Shown: positions 11,855 through 23,247, counted from the stretch's first letter. The stretch is DNA of 64,000 nt from Monosporascus cannonballus (GCA_004154925.1 QJNS01000133.1:124001-188000); one strand, 5' to 3'. Notes: a model not told the origin generated them from the sequence alone. Translations and numbers: made by a program.

Positions 11855-14598
11855 TTACGCGAAGGTCGCCATGGCCTCTTCCTCATCATCTAGATCCACG
11901 ACACGCTTAGGGGCGCCCTTCCGCCCAAGCGCCGCGGTTGACTCCTTTGACGCAAAATCTGATATGGCAGCCGGTTTCTTCGTCTTCAAAGCCGATTCTG
12001 CACTGTATAACTTGTTGTAGAAGTTAATGACTCGCGGGTGCGCCATGACTTTGTTCTTGTCAAAGCGCAAAACCTGCAAGCCCTCTTGGCTCGTGGCCCG
12101 ACTCAGTGCAACGTATGCCTGCCCCTTTTCGAACACTTTGCCCAAGTCCACCTTCACCCGCTCCAGGGTCTGGCCTTGAGCCTTGTGAATAGATAGAGCC
12201 CAAGCAAGAATGAGTGGCAGTTGCTTCCGCTGCGCTTGCACCTCACCGTTTGGTAGCTCAACCTTCCAGTCTTCTGGTTCACAAAGAAGAATGCGGTGAG
12301 TACCGTCTGTCGCCGTGAACTGGACTATCGGGTACTCTGTAAAATCCTTCACCGCTGCCGGGTCCCGGCTAAACGAATTGATCTTTCTCTTCGCAAGGGG
12401 ATTGATGTCTTGTTCGTCGCCAGAACCTGCCTCCCCATCTCGATCGCCGAAAAATTCAAATGCAGCCGCACTCGAAAATCCGATTACCTTACCGAGGGAT
12501 CCGTTGACTAAAGTGTCGTCCATGTTCTTGATTAGCATGACCTGGGCGCCCTTTTTCAGGTCAATAGCCTTGGGTGCCATCATGTTCTGCAACAACTTAT
12601 CTCGGATATTCGGGTCCGCCCCGCCTGAGTCGACAGCCTCAAATCGGCGTACTGAGCCTGGTAGGTTATTTAGTCGAGACTCGTTCGACCTTTCGACCTC
12701 CTGGCGTGTCGGAAACCTGCAATGCGTTAGCCCACCAATCGCCTCTAAAACAGAATGAAGAGAATGCGCACAGTTCAGTCGCCGCCAGACCATCTTCGAT
12801 GCTCAATGACCGCGCGAGTCTCTTAAAAGCCTGGACGGTCTGCTCGCTGATTCTCCCAAGGCGCATTTCGTTTAACATCGCTGCAAATTCTATGGGAGCA
12901 ATTAGTGGGACACGCCGCATAGTATGGCATGACTAACCAACCTGAATCTTTTTGACGGAAGACTTGGGTCAAACCAATGGTATGGTCGATTGAGGTGTTC
13001 CATGTGGCTGCTTCAAATGCGAATTTGATATCTTTCTTTGCGGCCCCCTCGGGAACAGGGGGTAGCTGGAAGAAATCTCCCGTGACGACGAGCTGGATTC
13101 CACCCCACGGTCTACCGTTGTTTCGAATAGTCCGGGCTATTTGCGCAAGCTTGTCGAACAGATCACCATCGACCATAGACACCTCATCGATGATAAGCGC
13201 ATTCGTCCTGAGCCACCTGTTTTTCGCTTTGGGGTTGCGGCGGATCTTCTTCACCAGGGTTGGCACATCCTCCCTCCCCAGACCGATACCAGCAAAACTG
13301 TGTAGAGTCATACCCCCGATGTTGCAAGCAGCAAGACCAGTAGAGGCCGTTATACTAAGACGTTCTGGATCTCGCGCCCATTTCTTCTTTAAGTCCTGAA
13401 TTATAGCGCGCATCAGCACCGATTTACCCGTACCGGCAGGACCAGTAAAGAACACGCTTTGATTATCCCTAACAACGAGATCTTTAACGTGCTGCTGTTC
13501 GGAGCTTAGGGAGATGGCAGAGGCATGCGCTTTTTGTCGACCATGCGAATCTGTAATAGCCTTGATCTGTGCCGTAGCGTGACCGGTCTCGGGCTCGGAC
13601 TTTTTGTTGGCTGCTTTCAACTTCCCTTGCCGCTCCTTAATGGTACTTTGCGTCATATCCCAGAGCTGAGGTTTTTCGGAGTGTCGGGCTGGCGTGGAAA
13701 CCGGGTTGGAGCTTGGAACTGCTCGAGGAGCTTGTGTATCATCTTCATCTAGTTGTTTTGTCGCATATTCCCGCCCAAAGCTCTTGGGTAATGTTCTCTT
13801 CTTTGCTGCAGGAGGGCCGCGTGTTTGAGGTTCCTCAAAGGATGGGCGTTTCAAGGTTTGCCTGTGGAGGTTCGAGGGGGGAAATAAGTGCTCCTGCGGC
13901 GATGAGGACCAAGGAAGTGGAGTGGATGATGGCGCGGCTGGCTGGACTGGTGGACGATTGGGTGTTACTTGGGTGGTAGGTTTCGTGACAGGCGGCGGAA
14001 CAGGTAGAGCGCCAGGGGATTCGTAGTCCAACTGGAGATTGTCGTCATCGCTAAAGTCATCGACCGAGATATACACAGGAGTGTCGATCTTCGCTTGCGA
14101 ATTGCCGGCGGTAGTGACAGGCGCAACCTCATCCGTAAAGGATCCAGTATTACAAAGAGATGCTACGCTGTTGGAGGTAATAAATTTTTTATTCGACTTG
14201 GTTTCAGAGAATGACTTGGGGTAGGGCTGCGCGATGTTGTTAGATGATAGGCTCAAGGGAGTATCTCCTACTGCCTTCAAAGACACCGAACTAGCACTTG
14301 GCTGTACCTTGCCGCCAACATTCTTGAATGACTGGACAATATTGCCGTCTTGGGCTGCAGGGCTGCTTGAGGGAAATAACTGTTTCGCAAGGGCGGAATT
14401 ACTGGTGGTAAGGGGCCGTGAAGCACGATAATCTTTGTTGGCTCTTCCTAACATGATGTCAGGAATCTGCGAGGTATGGCCAAGTGCATGAGCATAGGTA
14501 TGTGAATGTGCTTGCTCAAGAAACGGCGGGCTTAGAACACAGCGAGTGAGGAAGAGTCTTGAAGGCAGCCTGCTCAGTCGAAAGATGCCAGCGTACAT
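11855..14598 (-). CDS. PIF1: PIF1-family 5'-3' DNA helicase, three exons, probable mitochondrial leader
   Basis: Pif1 unwinds DNA 5' to 3', resolves G-quadruplexes, limits telomerase and maintains mitochondrial DNA. Exons are 14598-12942, 12889-12772 and 12716-11855 (introns 52 and 55 bp), giving 878 codons plus stop. Residues 1-20 ([20 protein letters not shown]) are rich in Arg and hydrophobic residues with no acidic residue, like a mitochondrial presequence. A second in-frame Met at residue 49 could give a nuclear form, as known for yeast Pif1. Residues 50-365 are low complexity. The helicase core follows: Walker A GPAGTGKS at 386-393, Walker B IIDEVSM at 469-475, GDFFQLPP at 507-514 and LTQVFRQ across exon 1/2. 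The C-terminal motifs [15 protein letters not shown] and QAYVALSRA are in exon 3. It shares a 774-bp divergent interval with LIG4. Confidence 0.95.
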
Positions 14599-15372
14599 CC
14601 AGAGGTCGCTGGCACGTGTCTGGTCTCGAGGAGGTCAAGGCATATATTATAAGGCTCAATGTCAAACAAAATGTTGTTATTAAACCAATTCCGGAAAGTT
14701 ATTTAATGACTGAGGGGTGGCAGTCGCGTCTTAGCGCGTCATGAGTTTAACTGATTTTTAGCGTATGCTTGTGGATGTAATAATCGGATTTGGTGGCTTG
14801 CATTGCCTATACTAAATGCAAGTAGTGCATACATGAATATAGCGGGATGATACACTCCAAGTACATACCTACACATGCGTAGTCTCTCAGCTCTAAAGGT
14901 AGTTGTAGCATGGACATGAAGCAAGGCGGTTTCTACCTCATACATCCTCATAAATAGGACGTATATTCGAACCGCCTCAAGATAGAGTTTTGGTTCTGCA
15001 AGTTACTCCGCTCCTTGTTACGCTTTTCCTCGCTACCTTGCTAATATAAGCCCACAGTGCCATGGGCATAGGAACGGTGGGCACCAGGCAGAACAGAACA
15101 TCCAGGCTGCAGCCTTCAAAACATTCAAACGAATCAATCAACGCCTGATGGACGCCACAAAGAGCTTCTTAGGTCTCTTTTAACCTTCAACTGAGACTCG
15201 TTCTCATTAAGTATTTGGTGTTTCTTTCAGTTGAAGGATCTAACTACCTGAGTCGGCCACTACGGGGTATGAACTGAACGCATGACTAAGTTCAAGTCCG
15301 CCGTGCACTTGAACTGAGCTGTAAACATATCTCTATCCACCGGCTATCGGGATATACAGAGGACACCATATC
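14599..15372. promoter_or_regulatory. Bidirectional promoter interval between PIF1 and LIG4
   Basis: PIF1 starts at 14598 on the minus strand and LIG4 at 15373 on the plus strand, so both promoters must lie in these 774 bp. I see no convincing TATA box or regulator site. An inverted repeat built on CTTCAACTGA (about 15187) and TCAGTTGAAG (about 15228) could form a stem. No open frame here looks coding. Confidence 0.6.
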
Positions 15373-18300
15373 ATGAGCCAAAAACAGCAACCTGCCCGGG
15401 ATCCCGGTGCCGAATATGAGGAGGAGAGGCAGTATACGACGGGTGGACAGACGCTCGAAGAGCTTGATGACAAGTGAGCTAGCAATGACATCAAAGAAGG
15501 AATACTCGATGGATAGTAATTAACGTGGCCCGATAGCTATCCGAACAGGCCCAAGAATCACTCAAGGACATTGTTCTTTAGCGAACTGTTCAAGAACCTG
15601 TTCAACCCCTTGAATGAGAACAAGAAGCAGCCTTCGGGCCCCTCTGCCGCCATACGCTCCAGAAGGGGGATGCGGGGATCTAGTAAACCATCCCCGCATG
15701 AGCAGCGACGCCATATCATAGAGCGGTTCATGACTAGGTGGCGCAAAGAAGTTGGCAACGATATTTATCCCGCGATGCGCCTGATCTTGCCGAATTCAGA
15801 CCGCGACAGGGGGGTCTATGGCCTGAAGGAAAGCAACATAGGCAAGCTATTAGTCAAGCTCATGAAGATCGACAAAAATTCGGAAGACGGGTACAATTTA
15901 CTTCGTTGGAAGCTTCCCGGTCAATCCGCTGCTAGTCGCATGGCGGGTGATTTCGCCGGAAGATGCTACGAAGTATTGTCAAAGCGACCAATGCGCATCG
16001 ATCCAGGCGATATGCGCGTCGCAGACGTCAACGAGCTACTTGACAAACTGGCGGCGGCCTCCGGCGAGAAAGAACAGTTACCTATCTTCGAAACTTTCTA
16101 CCAGCGCATGAATCCCGAAGAGCTAATGTGGCTTATCCGCATCATTCTAAAACAGATGAAAGTGGGTGCGACAGAAAAGACATTCCTTGACCTATGGCAC
16201 CACGATGCAGACAAATTGTTCAGCGTATCTTCAAATCTACGTCGGGTATGCTGGGAGTTATACGACCCCTCGGTCACTCTGGATAATCATCAAACGCAGA
16301 TCAGCTTGATGCAGTGCTTTCAACCACAGCTGGCTAATTTTCAGACTTCTGCTTCATTCGAGAAGATGCTTCAAAGGCTCTACAAGTCGAGCCCAGGCTC
16401 GGATGACCAAGAATACTGGATAGAGGAAAAGTTAGACGGTGAGAGAATGCAACTACACATGGTAGAGGATGGCAGCGTGCCGGGTGGAAAGAGATTTGGG
16501 TTCTGGTCAAGAAAGGCTACGGACTACACATATCTCTACGGCCAGAGCCTATACGATGAGAGCGCGATCACACGCTATCTCAAAAAAGCATTCGCCCCAG
16601 GTGTACGAAACATTATTCTGGATGGCGAGATGATAACGTGGGACCCTCAATCGGACAAGATCATGAATTTCGGAACCTTGAAGACCGCAGCCAAGTCGGA
16701 GCGGCATACTCCGAAGGATGACGCACCTCGGCCGGTTTTTCGGGTCTTCGATATTCTCTACCTGAATGATCAGCCGCTAACCCAATACACACTGCGAGAT
16801 CGACACAATGCCCTCGATAAGGCTGTCCTTGGGGAGCCACGGCGACTCGAGATTCATGAATATACTAAAGCCACAACACCGGATCCAATCGAGCCGCTTC
16901 TGCGAAAAGTGGTCGCGGAGTCTGGCGAAGGGCTAGTGCTCAAAAACCCGCACTCCTCATACCAGCTAGGTGTGCGCAATGATGACTGGATCAAGGTTAA
17001 GCCCGATTATTTGGACGAATTCGGCGAGAACTTCGATTGTGTAGTTATTGGCGGATACTTCGGGTCCGGACGACGCGGTGGCGGTTTATCATCGTTCATG
17101 TGCGGTCTTCGCGTCACGGAAAATGACATCAAGGGCGGCGCAAACCCAGAAAAATGCTACAGTTTCTGCAAGGTCGGCGGTGGTTTCCGGGCCGAAGACT
17201 TTGCTGAGATACGACACCTCACGGATGGCAAGTGGATCAATTGGGACTCGAACAGGCCTCCTACCGAGTACATAGAGCTAGGCGGTACCGGCAGAGACAG
17301 GCAGGCCGAGAAGCCCGACGTGTGGATCCGCCCGAGCGAGTCGGTTGTGATATCCGTCAAGGGGGCCAGCATCGGGGCCTCCGACCAGTTCGCTACAAAT
17401 ATCACTCTCCGGTTTCCTCGGTTCAAGGGTCTCAAGCGCGACAAGCGTTGGGACCAGGCGATGAACTACGACGAATTTCTCGAGCTCGGCAGAGAGGCCG
17501 AGTCCAAAGTCAAGGAGAAGAAGATGACCATGGAGAAACGGCGGACCCGGGCCAAGCGCGTCAAGAAGGAGGTTTCCATCGTCGGCCAGGGTGGCGAGGC
17601 GCCCACAGAGTTCGCTGGGCCGCGGACCAGAGTCTTCGAGGGGCTCGAGTTCTGCGTGCTCACGGACTGCGTCGCGCCGGTCAGGAAGACCAAGGCGCAG
17701 CTCGAGACCCTGATCAAACAGAACGGCGGCAAGGTCTCGCAGCGTGGCGAGCCGGGCACGGGGCAGCTTCTGCTGGCCGACAAGAAGGTCGTCAAGGTGG
17801 CCAGCCTGATCAAGGCCGGCGACGTGGACGTCATCCGCCCGCGGTGGGTGCTCGACTGCATCACACAGACCGACAGGGACTTCCTGCTGCCGTTCGAGAC
17901 GGCGCACCTGTTTCACGCCAGCGACGCCATGCGCGAGCTCGCCGAGGAGAACACGGACCCGTACGGCGACAGCTACGCCAGGGACCTGAGCCTCGAGGAG
18001 CTGAGGGGGCTGCTGGACAACATGCCCAAGAAGGGGATCGCCGATGAGCCCTTTGATAAGCATGCCTTCCTGGACCAGCTGGCCGAGCAGGATCACGACC
18101 TTGGGTTGCTGAAGGGCCATACCTTTAGGAGGAAGACGGTCTACTTCGCGCTCGCTGGCGACGTTCCCGACTTCACGACGCTCAAGCTCAGCAATTGGAT
18201 CAAGTTTGGTGGAGGTCAAGTGTCCGAGGATCTCGAAGACAAGTCAGTTACGCACGTTGTGATTCTAAGTAGCGACGCTGTGGGCGAGAAGGAGAAGGCT

Positions 18301-18423
18301 GCCGAAGTACGATCCATCATCAGCTCCCGCAGTCCTTTGCCTAGAATTGTTACGCAGAAGTGGGTCGAGGAATGCTGGAAGAATACCACTCTTCTCGACG
18401 AGGAGAGGTATGAACCTCTCTAG
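15373..18423 (+). CDS. LIG4: DNA ligase IV (non-homologous end joining), two exons
   Basis: Lig4 seals double-strand breaks in the nucleus during non-homologous end joining, bound to the Lif1/XRCC4 partner. Exon 1 is 15373-15473 (MSQKQQ...), the intron is 15474-15536 (63 bp) and exon 2 is 15537-18423, giving 995 residues, the usual fungal length. Order: an N-terminal DNA-binding domain (about 40-290); the adenylation site EEKLDGERM with Lys332; motifs FDILYLND (about 438), GEGLVLKNP (about 497) and WIKVKPDY (about 518); the OB-fold; BRCT1 (about 730-825, ending in the conserved Trp of RPRWVLDCI); a linker with YARDLSLEEL expected to bind the XRCC4-like partner; and BRCT2 (about 895-995, with KWVEECWK). 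Without exon 1 the frame lacks a natural ATG at its N-terminus, which supports the splice. It converges with the phosphoribosyltransferase gene. Confidence 0.97.
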
Positions 18424-18767
18424 CACCTTGTTAGCCAGGTTTCTTTATGTCCCTCTCCGGGACCGGCGGTCAATGTTGTATACCCAAAGTCAGTTAATTT
18501 CGTATAGTAAAACCGTTGCATAACGCCCGCCGTCGAGACCCACCCCCAAGACCCAAGTCAAAATGTAGTACGAAGTACATTGTAATTCTGTGTTGTGCTT
18601 CCATCGAACTCATCATCACCAATCCACTGGACGTTCGTGGCATCATACTCCCGCGCCCCGCAGCCAATCCAGAGAAACTACATCCTAAGTTACCCTTTCC
18701 CGTCTGCGGGAGCCTGCTATCGGTCGGCATGTCACACTCAGTTGCTCCAAGCGCTTGGATCAAACTC
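18424..18767. other. Short convergent intergenic spacer
   Basis: LIG4 and the uracil phosphoribosyltransferase gene end here facing each other, 344 bp apart. It should hold both 3' ends. No clear hairpin or other gene is visible. The minus-strand open frame 18494-18811 only runs past the end of the phosphoribosyltransferase in another frame. Confidence 0.5.
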
Positions 18768-19711
18768 CTACTTCCCGACGGTAAGGAACAGGCGGTCGCC
18801 GATATCGCCAAGGCCGGGCCTGACCATGCCGGTGTCGGTGAGCTCCGGGTCGAGCCCGGCGAGCCAGACGTCGACGCCCTCGGGCCACTCGTGGGCGGCG
18901 CGCGCCACGCCGTCGGAAGCCCCGATCACGGACAGCACCAGCACTCGCCGCGCCCCCCACTCCCGCAGCGTCTGGATCGCCGCCGCGCACGTCCCGCCCG
19001 TCGCGATCACCGGGTCCAAGATCACTGCGAGCTTCGACGCCGACTGCGCCGCCCCGCTCGGCCCGTTGTGGTTCGGCAGGTTGTTGTAGTACTCCACCGG
19101 CTCCAGCGTGCTCGGCTCCCGGTATAGTCCTAGGTGGTGCACCGGCACGGGCTCCGGAAGCAGCGCCTGGATTGCTGTGCGCGCACGTGTGTTAGGATCA
19201 GGGGTTCGATCAGTTCCATGTAGGTTAGGGAAGTGCGGGAGGCAGTGGCTTCCGATTTATGGATCGGTAGGGAGAGTGAGTGGACGAGAGGAGTACGAGT
19301 TTGGAAGGACGTACCTTCTACCATACCGAGACCGGATCGTAGAATTGGCACCAGTGATATTTCTTGCGGCTGCGTTGTCGTGGTCGTATATTCAAAGCCG
19401 ATAGGGGTTTCATTCTGCGGATCACGTAAGCGTTAGCTCTCTCTGCCTCTTCCCGGTAGGCTTGGGTCCCGGGCATATCTGGCCCACGTGCTACGGACAG
19501 CTAGCCGGGAGGACTCGGAAAACAGGCAGCCTACCTTGGGTCCATCGACAGCCGTCAAAGCCGACGCCAGTGCCTCACATCCGAGTATCGTGGCGATCTC
19601 GTGTACCAAGACCTTAGCCTCGCGAACATGGGTCTGCTTCGAGCGCAAACGGCTGAGCTTTGCCCGGAGGCAGGGGTGTTGTGATAAGTGGACGTTGGGC
19701 GGCAGAGCCAT
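18768..19711 (-). CDS. Uracil phosphoribosyltransferase, bacterial (Upp) type, three exons
   Basis: UPRT salvages uracil: uracil + PRPP gives UMP + pyrophosphate, in the cytoplasm. Exons are 19711-19535, 19414-19315 and 19174-18768, with introns of 120 and 140 bp and matching phases; the product is 227 residues. The PRPP loop ILDPVIATGGT lies at about 143-153, VPILRSGLGMVE at about 80-91, GLYREP...LEPVEYY at about 107-121 and the C-terminal PGLGDIGDRLF close to the end. These motifs are those of bacterial Upp proteins rather than of yeast Fur1, whose sequence around the tyrosine and proline motifs differs. Pezizomycotina are known to me to carry such a second UPRT, so an old transfer or a retained ancestral form are both possible. 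The introns and context show that it is a native fungal gene now. Confidence 0.93.
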
Positions 19712-20348
19712 GTTAACAGAGTTACGTAGCTACTGTTGCGGGAATAAGAATACGGTATAGGGGAAGGTGAGTGGCTCGTAACCAGACAAGCGGTAACAAG
19801 GAAGGATGTCCAGGAGTTGACTGGCATAGAGACGACCTTAGGCCGGAGAGATCGAGAAGTAATTGGAGGTCGGGTTGTCGGATTCCCCAAGCAAGCCCAA
19901 GCATGCAGGCGTGACGGTAGGGACAGGGGTATAGAGCGCGGGGTGCTTTATCTCCATAGCGGGGCCTATGATAAGGGATGCTTATTGGAGTTCCTTATCG
20001 GAACTCTTATCAATAACGGGAGTGGGTTACCTTAGCGCGACTGAGGCTCGGGTCGGGGGGGTTGGGATGCGGCTTGCGGGAATTCTTGCCAAGACACGCC
20101 GAGGAACTGCTCCATGAAGTGTCTGCCTGTAAGACGCCAATTAAGAATTGTGAGCCGAAAGAAGCCCTTGGGCTAAATTAAGGTTCCGGCTTCGATCTGA
20201 TATTGGTAATCGAGGTCCGTAGAACTTGCTTTGCCCTTTCTACCTGGGGCAGTTTTAAGCTTGGTCATTGGTTGACAACAGGCGATGTCACACTTGCTGG
20301 TGACACGGTAACAGAGTCTGACGGGCAATTAGTGGTACACGATGCAAC
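19712..20348. promoter_or_regulatory. Divergent promoter interval, UPRT and FEX
   Basis: The two flanking genes start here and point away from each other, 637 bp apart. No gene is supported. I see no fluoride riboswitch, as expected for a eukaryote, and no clear promoter motif. Confidence 0.5.
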
Positions 20349-21482
20349 ATGGGGATCTCGAAGCTCGCGACGGAGATCTATACCGTCTCCTATCTGATCT
20401 TATTCGCAATCCTCGGCACTCTTGCTAGGCTTGGTCTTCAAGCCATGACATACTACCCCGGAGCTCCGGTCATCTTCAGTTCGGTGTGGCCGAATTTCGC
20501 CGGAAGCCTGGTTCTGGGGTTCCTTTCCGAGGATCGCAGGCTCTTCCGTCACGAGTGGGGCGTGCCGACATACGATCAACACATCTCAGGGGCAAAGCAG
20601 CAGAACGCCGACGAGGGGAGCGGCGAATCTCTATCCGCCCAACCTGCAGGGGATCTTCCGGCGGCGAAGAGAGCCCACATGGCTACGAAGAAAACCATCC
20701 CGCTTTACATCGGCCTCGCCACCGGCTTCTGCGGCTCCTTCACCTCATTTTCGTCATTCATACGGGATATCTTCCTCGCAATGTCCAACGATCTGCCGAG
20801 TCCCGATATGTCCGCATCTCCTAGCCCTCGTAACGGCGGATACTCGTTCATGGCGCTCCTTGCGGTAGTCATAACTACTGTCAGCCTGTCCCTGTCTGGA
20901 TACTTATTGGGCGCCCACTTAGCCGTCACTTTAGAGCCATTCACACCCTCATTCCCGTTCCGGCTCACTCGGAAAGTTCTAGACCCGTTGGCCACGTTCC
21001 TTGCCTGGGGTTGCTGGATCTGTGCTATCCTGCTCTCAATACTGCCGCCTGACAGGTTTTCCAATCCAGGGGCTTCGGAGACATGGCGCGGTAGAGCTAC
21101 GTTCGCCCTGGTGTTCGCCCCACTCGGCTGCCTACTACGGCTCTACGTATCTTTGCGCCTCAACCCCCGCGTGACTTCGTTCCCGCTGGGCACTTTCGTT
21201 GTGAACGTGTTCGGGACCGCAGTCCTGGGCATGGCTTGGGACCTGGCTCATGTACCAGTGGGTGGAATGATAGGTTGTCAGGTTCTGCAGGGAATTGAGG
21301 ATGGCTTCTGTGGTGCCCTCACGACGGTGTCTACGTGGGTGGCCGAGCTCGTCGCACTAGGAAGAGGACGGGCGTACACATATGGAGCTGGAAGCGTTGT
21401 CGCTGCATTTGCTGTCATGTTAGCTATTATGGGAGGCTTGAGGTGGAATCAGGGGTTTGAGCCTCTTGTATGTTCACACTGA
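20349..21482 (+). CDS. FEX1: Fluoride export protein (FEX), fused double CrcB
   Basis: FEX channels export fluoride across the plasma membrane and protect cells from it. The 377-residue single exon has the eukaryotic plan of two CrcB domains in one chain joined by an extra membrane helix, about nine helices. First half: TLARLGLQ (24-31), WPNFAGS (47-53) and GFCGSFTSFSSF (126-137). Connecting helix: about 213-233. Second half: LGCLLRLYVS (259-268), FVVNVFGT (283-290) and GFCGALTTVSTW (319-330). The Asn of the pore motif is present in both halves, and the paired Phe box is kept in the first half (SFTSF) but reads ALTTV in the second, as in the asymmetric fungal proteins. A 40-residue polar loop (75-115) lies inside the first domain. 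Many fungal homologues have a longer N-terminus, so an upstream exon cannot be excluded. Confidence 0.93.
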   Translation: MGISKLATEIYTVSYLILFAILGTLARLGLQAMTYYPGAPVIFSSVWPNFAGSLVLGFLSEDRRLFRHEWGVPTYDQHISGAKQQNADEGSGESLSAQPAGDLPAAKRAHMATKKTIPLYIGLATGFCGSFTSFSSFIRDIFLAMSNDLPSPDMSASPSPRNGGYSFMALLAVVITTVSLSLSGYLLGAHLAVTLEPFTPSFPFRLTRKVLDPLATFLAWGCWICAILLSILPPDRFSNPGASETWRGRATFALVFAPLGCLLRLYVSLRLNPRVTSFPLGTFVVNVFGTAVLGMAWDLAHVPVGGMIGCQVLQGIEDGFCGALTTVSTWVAELVALGRGRAYTYGAGSVVAAFAVMLAIMGGLRWNQGFEPLVCSH

Positions 21483-21919
21483 TGGTTGGGAGATGCAACA
21501 TCTATAGAGTAATGCGAATAACCAAATATCACTAACATTAAATGAGTACTATTAAACTTCCATCCAACTATTAGATATAAGGCTGGCTTAACTAGCGACA
21601 TACGGGTACCGACATCGACATGGAATTTCCCTTTGCGGGCACTTTCAAATCTCTTCGCCTTATTACGACGTGAACAAGGGCTTCGGCACCATGCCGTGGT
21701 TAACCCTAGACGCAGACACTCGATAGGTGCCGCCTTTCTAGGCGGAATATCTGCGTGATTCATCAGCTTGTGTTGTCGAACCGCCTGCTCGTACCGGCAC
21801 AATGCCGAAGCCTGAGCCAGGGGCATCGGCGACTCCGGATTGTATGTAGCGCTGCCCTGATCGTAGCTAGGGTACTTCCCGGTGCCGAAAACATAGGAAT
21901 TACAAGAAGGAAGAGCCAT
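21449..21919 (-). CDS. Possible small hypothetical protein, doubtful
   Basis: An open frame of 156 codons begins MALPSCNSYVFGTGKYPSYD and overlaps the last 34 bases of FEX on the opposite strand. The first 60-70 residues look protein-like (PESPMPLAQASALCRYEQAV, then HADIPPRKAAPIE). After that the composition changes and looks random, so an intron or a frameshift near 21710 is possible. I do not recognise the family and see no motif or membrane segment. If real, the gene ends before FEX and converges with it. Confidence 0.35.
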   Translation of the reverse strand: MALPSCNSYVFGTGKYPSYDQGSATYNPESPMPLAQASALCRYEQAVRQHKLMNHADIPPRKAAPIECLRLGLTTAWCRSPCSRRNKAKRFESARKGKFHVDVGTRMSLVKPALYLIVGWKFNSTHLMLVIFGYSHYSIDVASPNHQCEHTRGSNP

Positions 21920-22411
21920 ATCAGGAACTTAATCACTACTTAAGCAAGGTGTATACCGGCGACTTTATAAGTGTGAAATAGAGGGAAGAAGTGATGGCTC
22001 ACTCAGAAACCGTATGTGTCGATTTTAGTGTCCGGGAGTCCGAACTTGGTGAGGCCCCATTACTCAGTAAACTGCCTTAACATGACTAGAATATGTGATA
22101 AGTCTTTGTACGGATATACACAATTAATGTAAACGGTCAAGATGACGTCCAGTTACGCGATACAGCTTTACATGATCAACAACATGATACAGGGCTGACG
22201 GGGCGGTAACCCATAATAAAAGTCAGTCGGAGCCCATCAATATGATATCATCGCCGTGCTTTCACCTACGGGCTTTAACGATAACTCGTTATAAGTACCT
22301 ACTAGTTGTAATCTTCCCGCAATTGCAAGTTATCAACCCATCTCAAGCATTGTGGCCATTACAGGGTTTTCATTCTTGAAGTCAAATTTCACCAAAAGTT
22401 CACATCAAAAG

Positions 22412-22852
22412 ATGGAACCTAACGTGCCCTCGAAGACGGAGCTCCAGATTCAGACCAACGAGGGGCGGCCGGTGACCCAGGCCGAGGCTTCAGCGATCGC
22501 CTCGGCCGAGTCTACGATCACGGAACGGGGCCCCATCAAGGGCGGCGCGGCCGCCACCGCGTAGAGCCTGCACGACAACCAGCAGAACTTCCTTGAGAAG
22601 GCGGGCGAGGTCGCGCGCAAGCCCGCCGACGAGATCACCAAGGAGGACGCAGCGGAGGTGCAGAGGGCCGAGGTGTGTTTGCCCGCATGCGTTGTGGAGG
22701 CTTGACCCCGTTCGAATTTTGGTTTTGGCTTGCGAAGCTGATTTTCTTGATTTTCGTTAGGCCCGCGCTGCTGGGGGGCGCCCGGAAAGGGGTCCACTTC
22801 GGCCGATGTGCAGTCTATCACGGCTGAAAACGAGAAGGCGGGACGAGTATGA
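22412..22852 (+). pseudogene. Seed-maturation-protein (SMP/LEA-like) domain gene, broken by a stop and a frameshift
   Basis: The reading begins MEPNVPSKTELQIQ and continues with the fungal SMP pattern PVTQAEASAIASAES, RGPIKGGAAATA and, beyond the break, NFLEKAGEVARKPADEITK. Codon 51 (22562-22564) is TAG where this family has Gln: CAG to TAG, a CpA to TpA change. Exon 1 would run to 22672 and an intron to 22760 (GTGTGT...TTAG, 88 bp). The second exon begins ARAAGGRP. It then shifts frame by one base near 22787, because the expected continuation (GKG...SADVQSI-like) is found one frame over up to a TGA at 22850. Two independent lesions make a functional product unlikely. SMP/LEA-like proteins are linked to desiccation and spores. 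The gene lies only about 400 bp from the AT-rich retrotransposon block. Confidence 0.8.
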
Positions 22853-23242
22853 CGGGTGGGAACTAAATCAAAGAGCAACACTTAGTTCTTAAAGCATGTG
22901 TAACGATTTAATAAAATTTCAGCTTTAGATTAACTCCACGAGAATCTCTGCCACCTGAACCGGGGGCTCGGGACAGCCAGAGACGCATCACCTATGCCCT
23001 CGTTTTAACGTACCGAGGAACGAAGGAAGTGAACGAGGGTTATTGTGTCGGTTTTTTCCCCCCTTTTTCTTTGACTAGGAACCGACTTCCCAAATACGCT
23101 AGGTGTAAATGGTGCATACGATTGGTCCGTCTCCAAGACCCCTGTTACTGCACTAGAACCCTGGAGTCTCTATACTCTATAGCGAGGATATTTATTTACG
23201 TATTGTGCTCGCAGCGCACGCGGCAGCCTCCTGTTGAAGTAA
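22853..23242. other. Boundary between gene-bearing DNA and the AT-rich block
   Basis: No gene is supported. Normal composition continues up to the target-site duplication TACAT at 23243-23247, where the outermost retrotransposon begins. The compositional switch thus falls at an element end. Confidence 0.6.
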
Positions 23243-23247
23243 TACAT

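Noticed and set aside
17232..18219. Long open frames on both strands inside LIG4
   Set aside because: They lie entirely within the GC-rich BRCT-coding part of LIG4 and are shadows caused by codon bias; composition is Arg/Gly/Ala repeats typical of a wrong frame.
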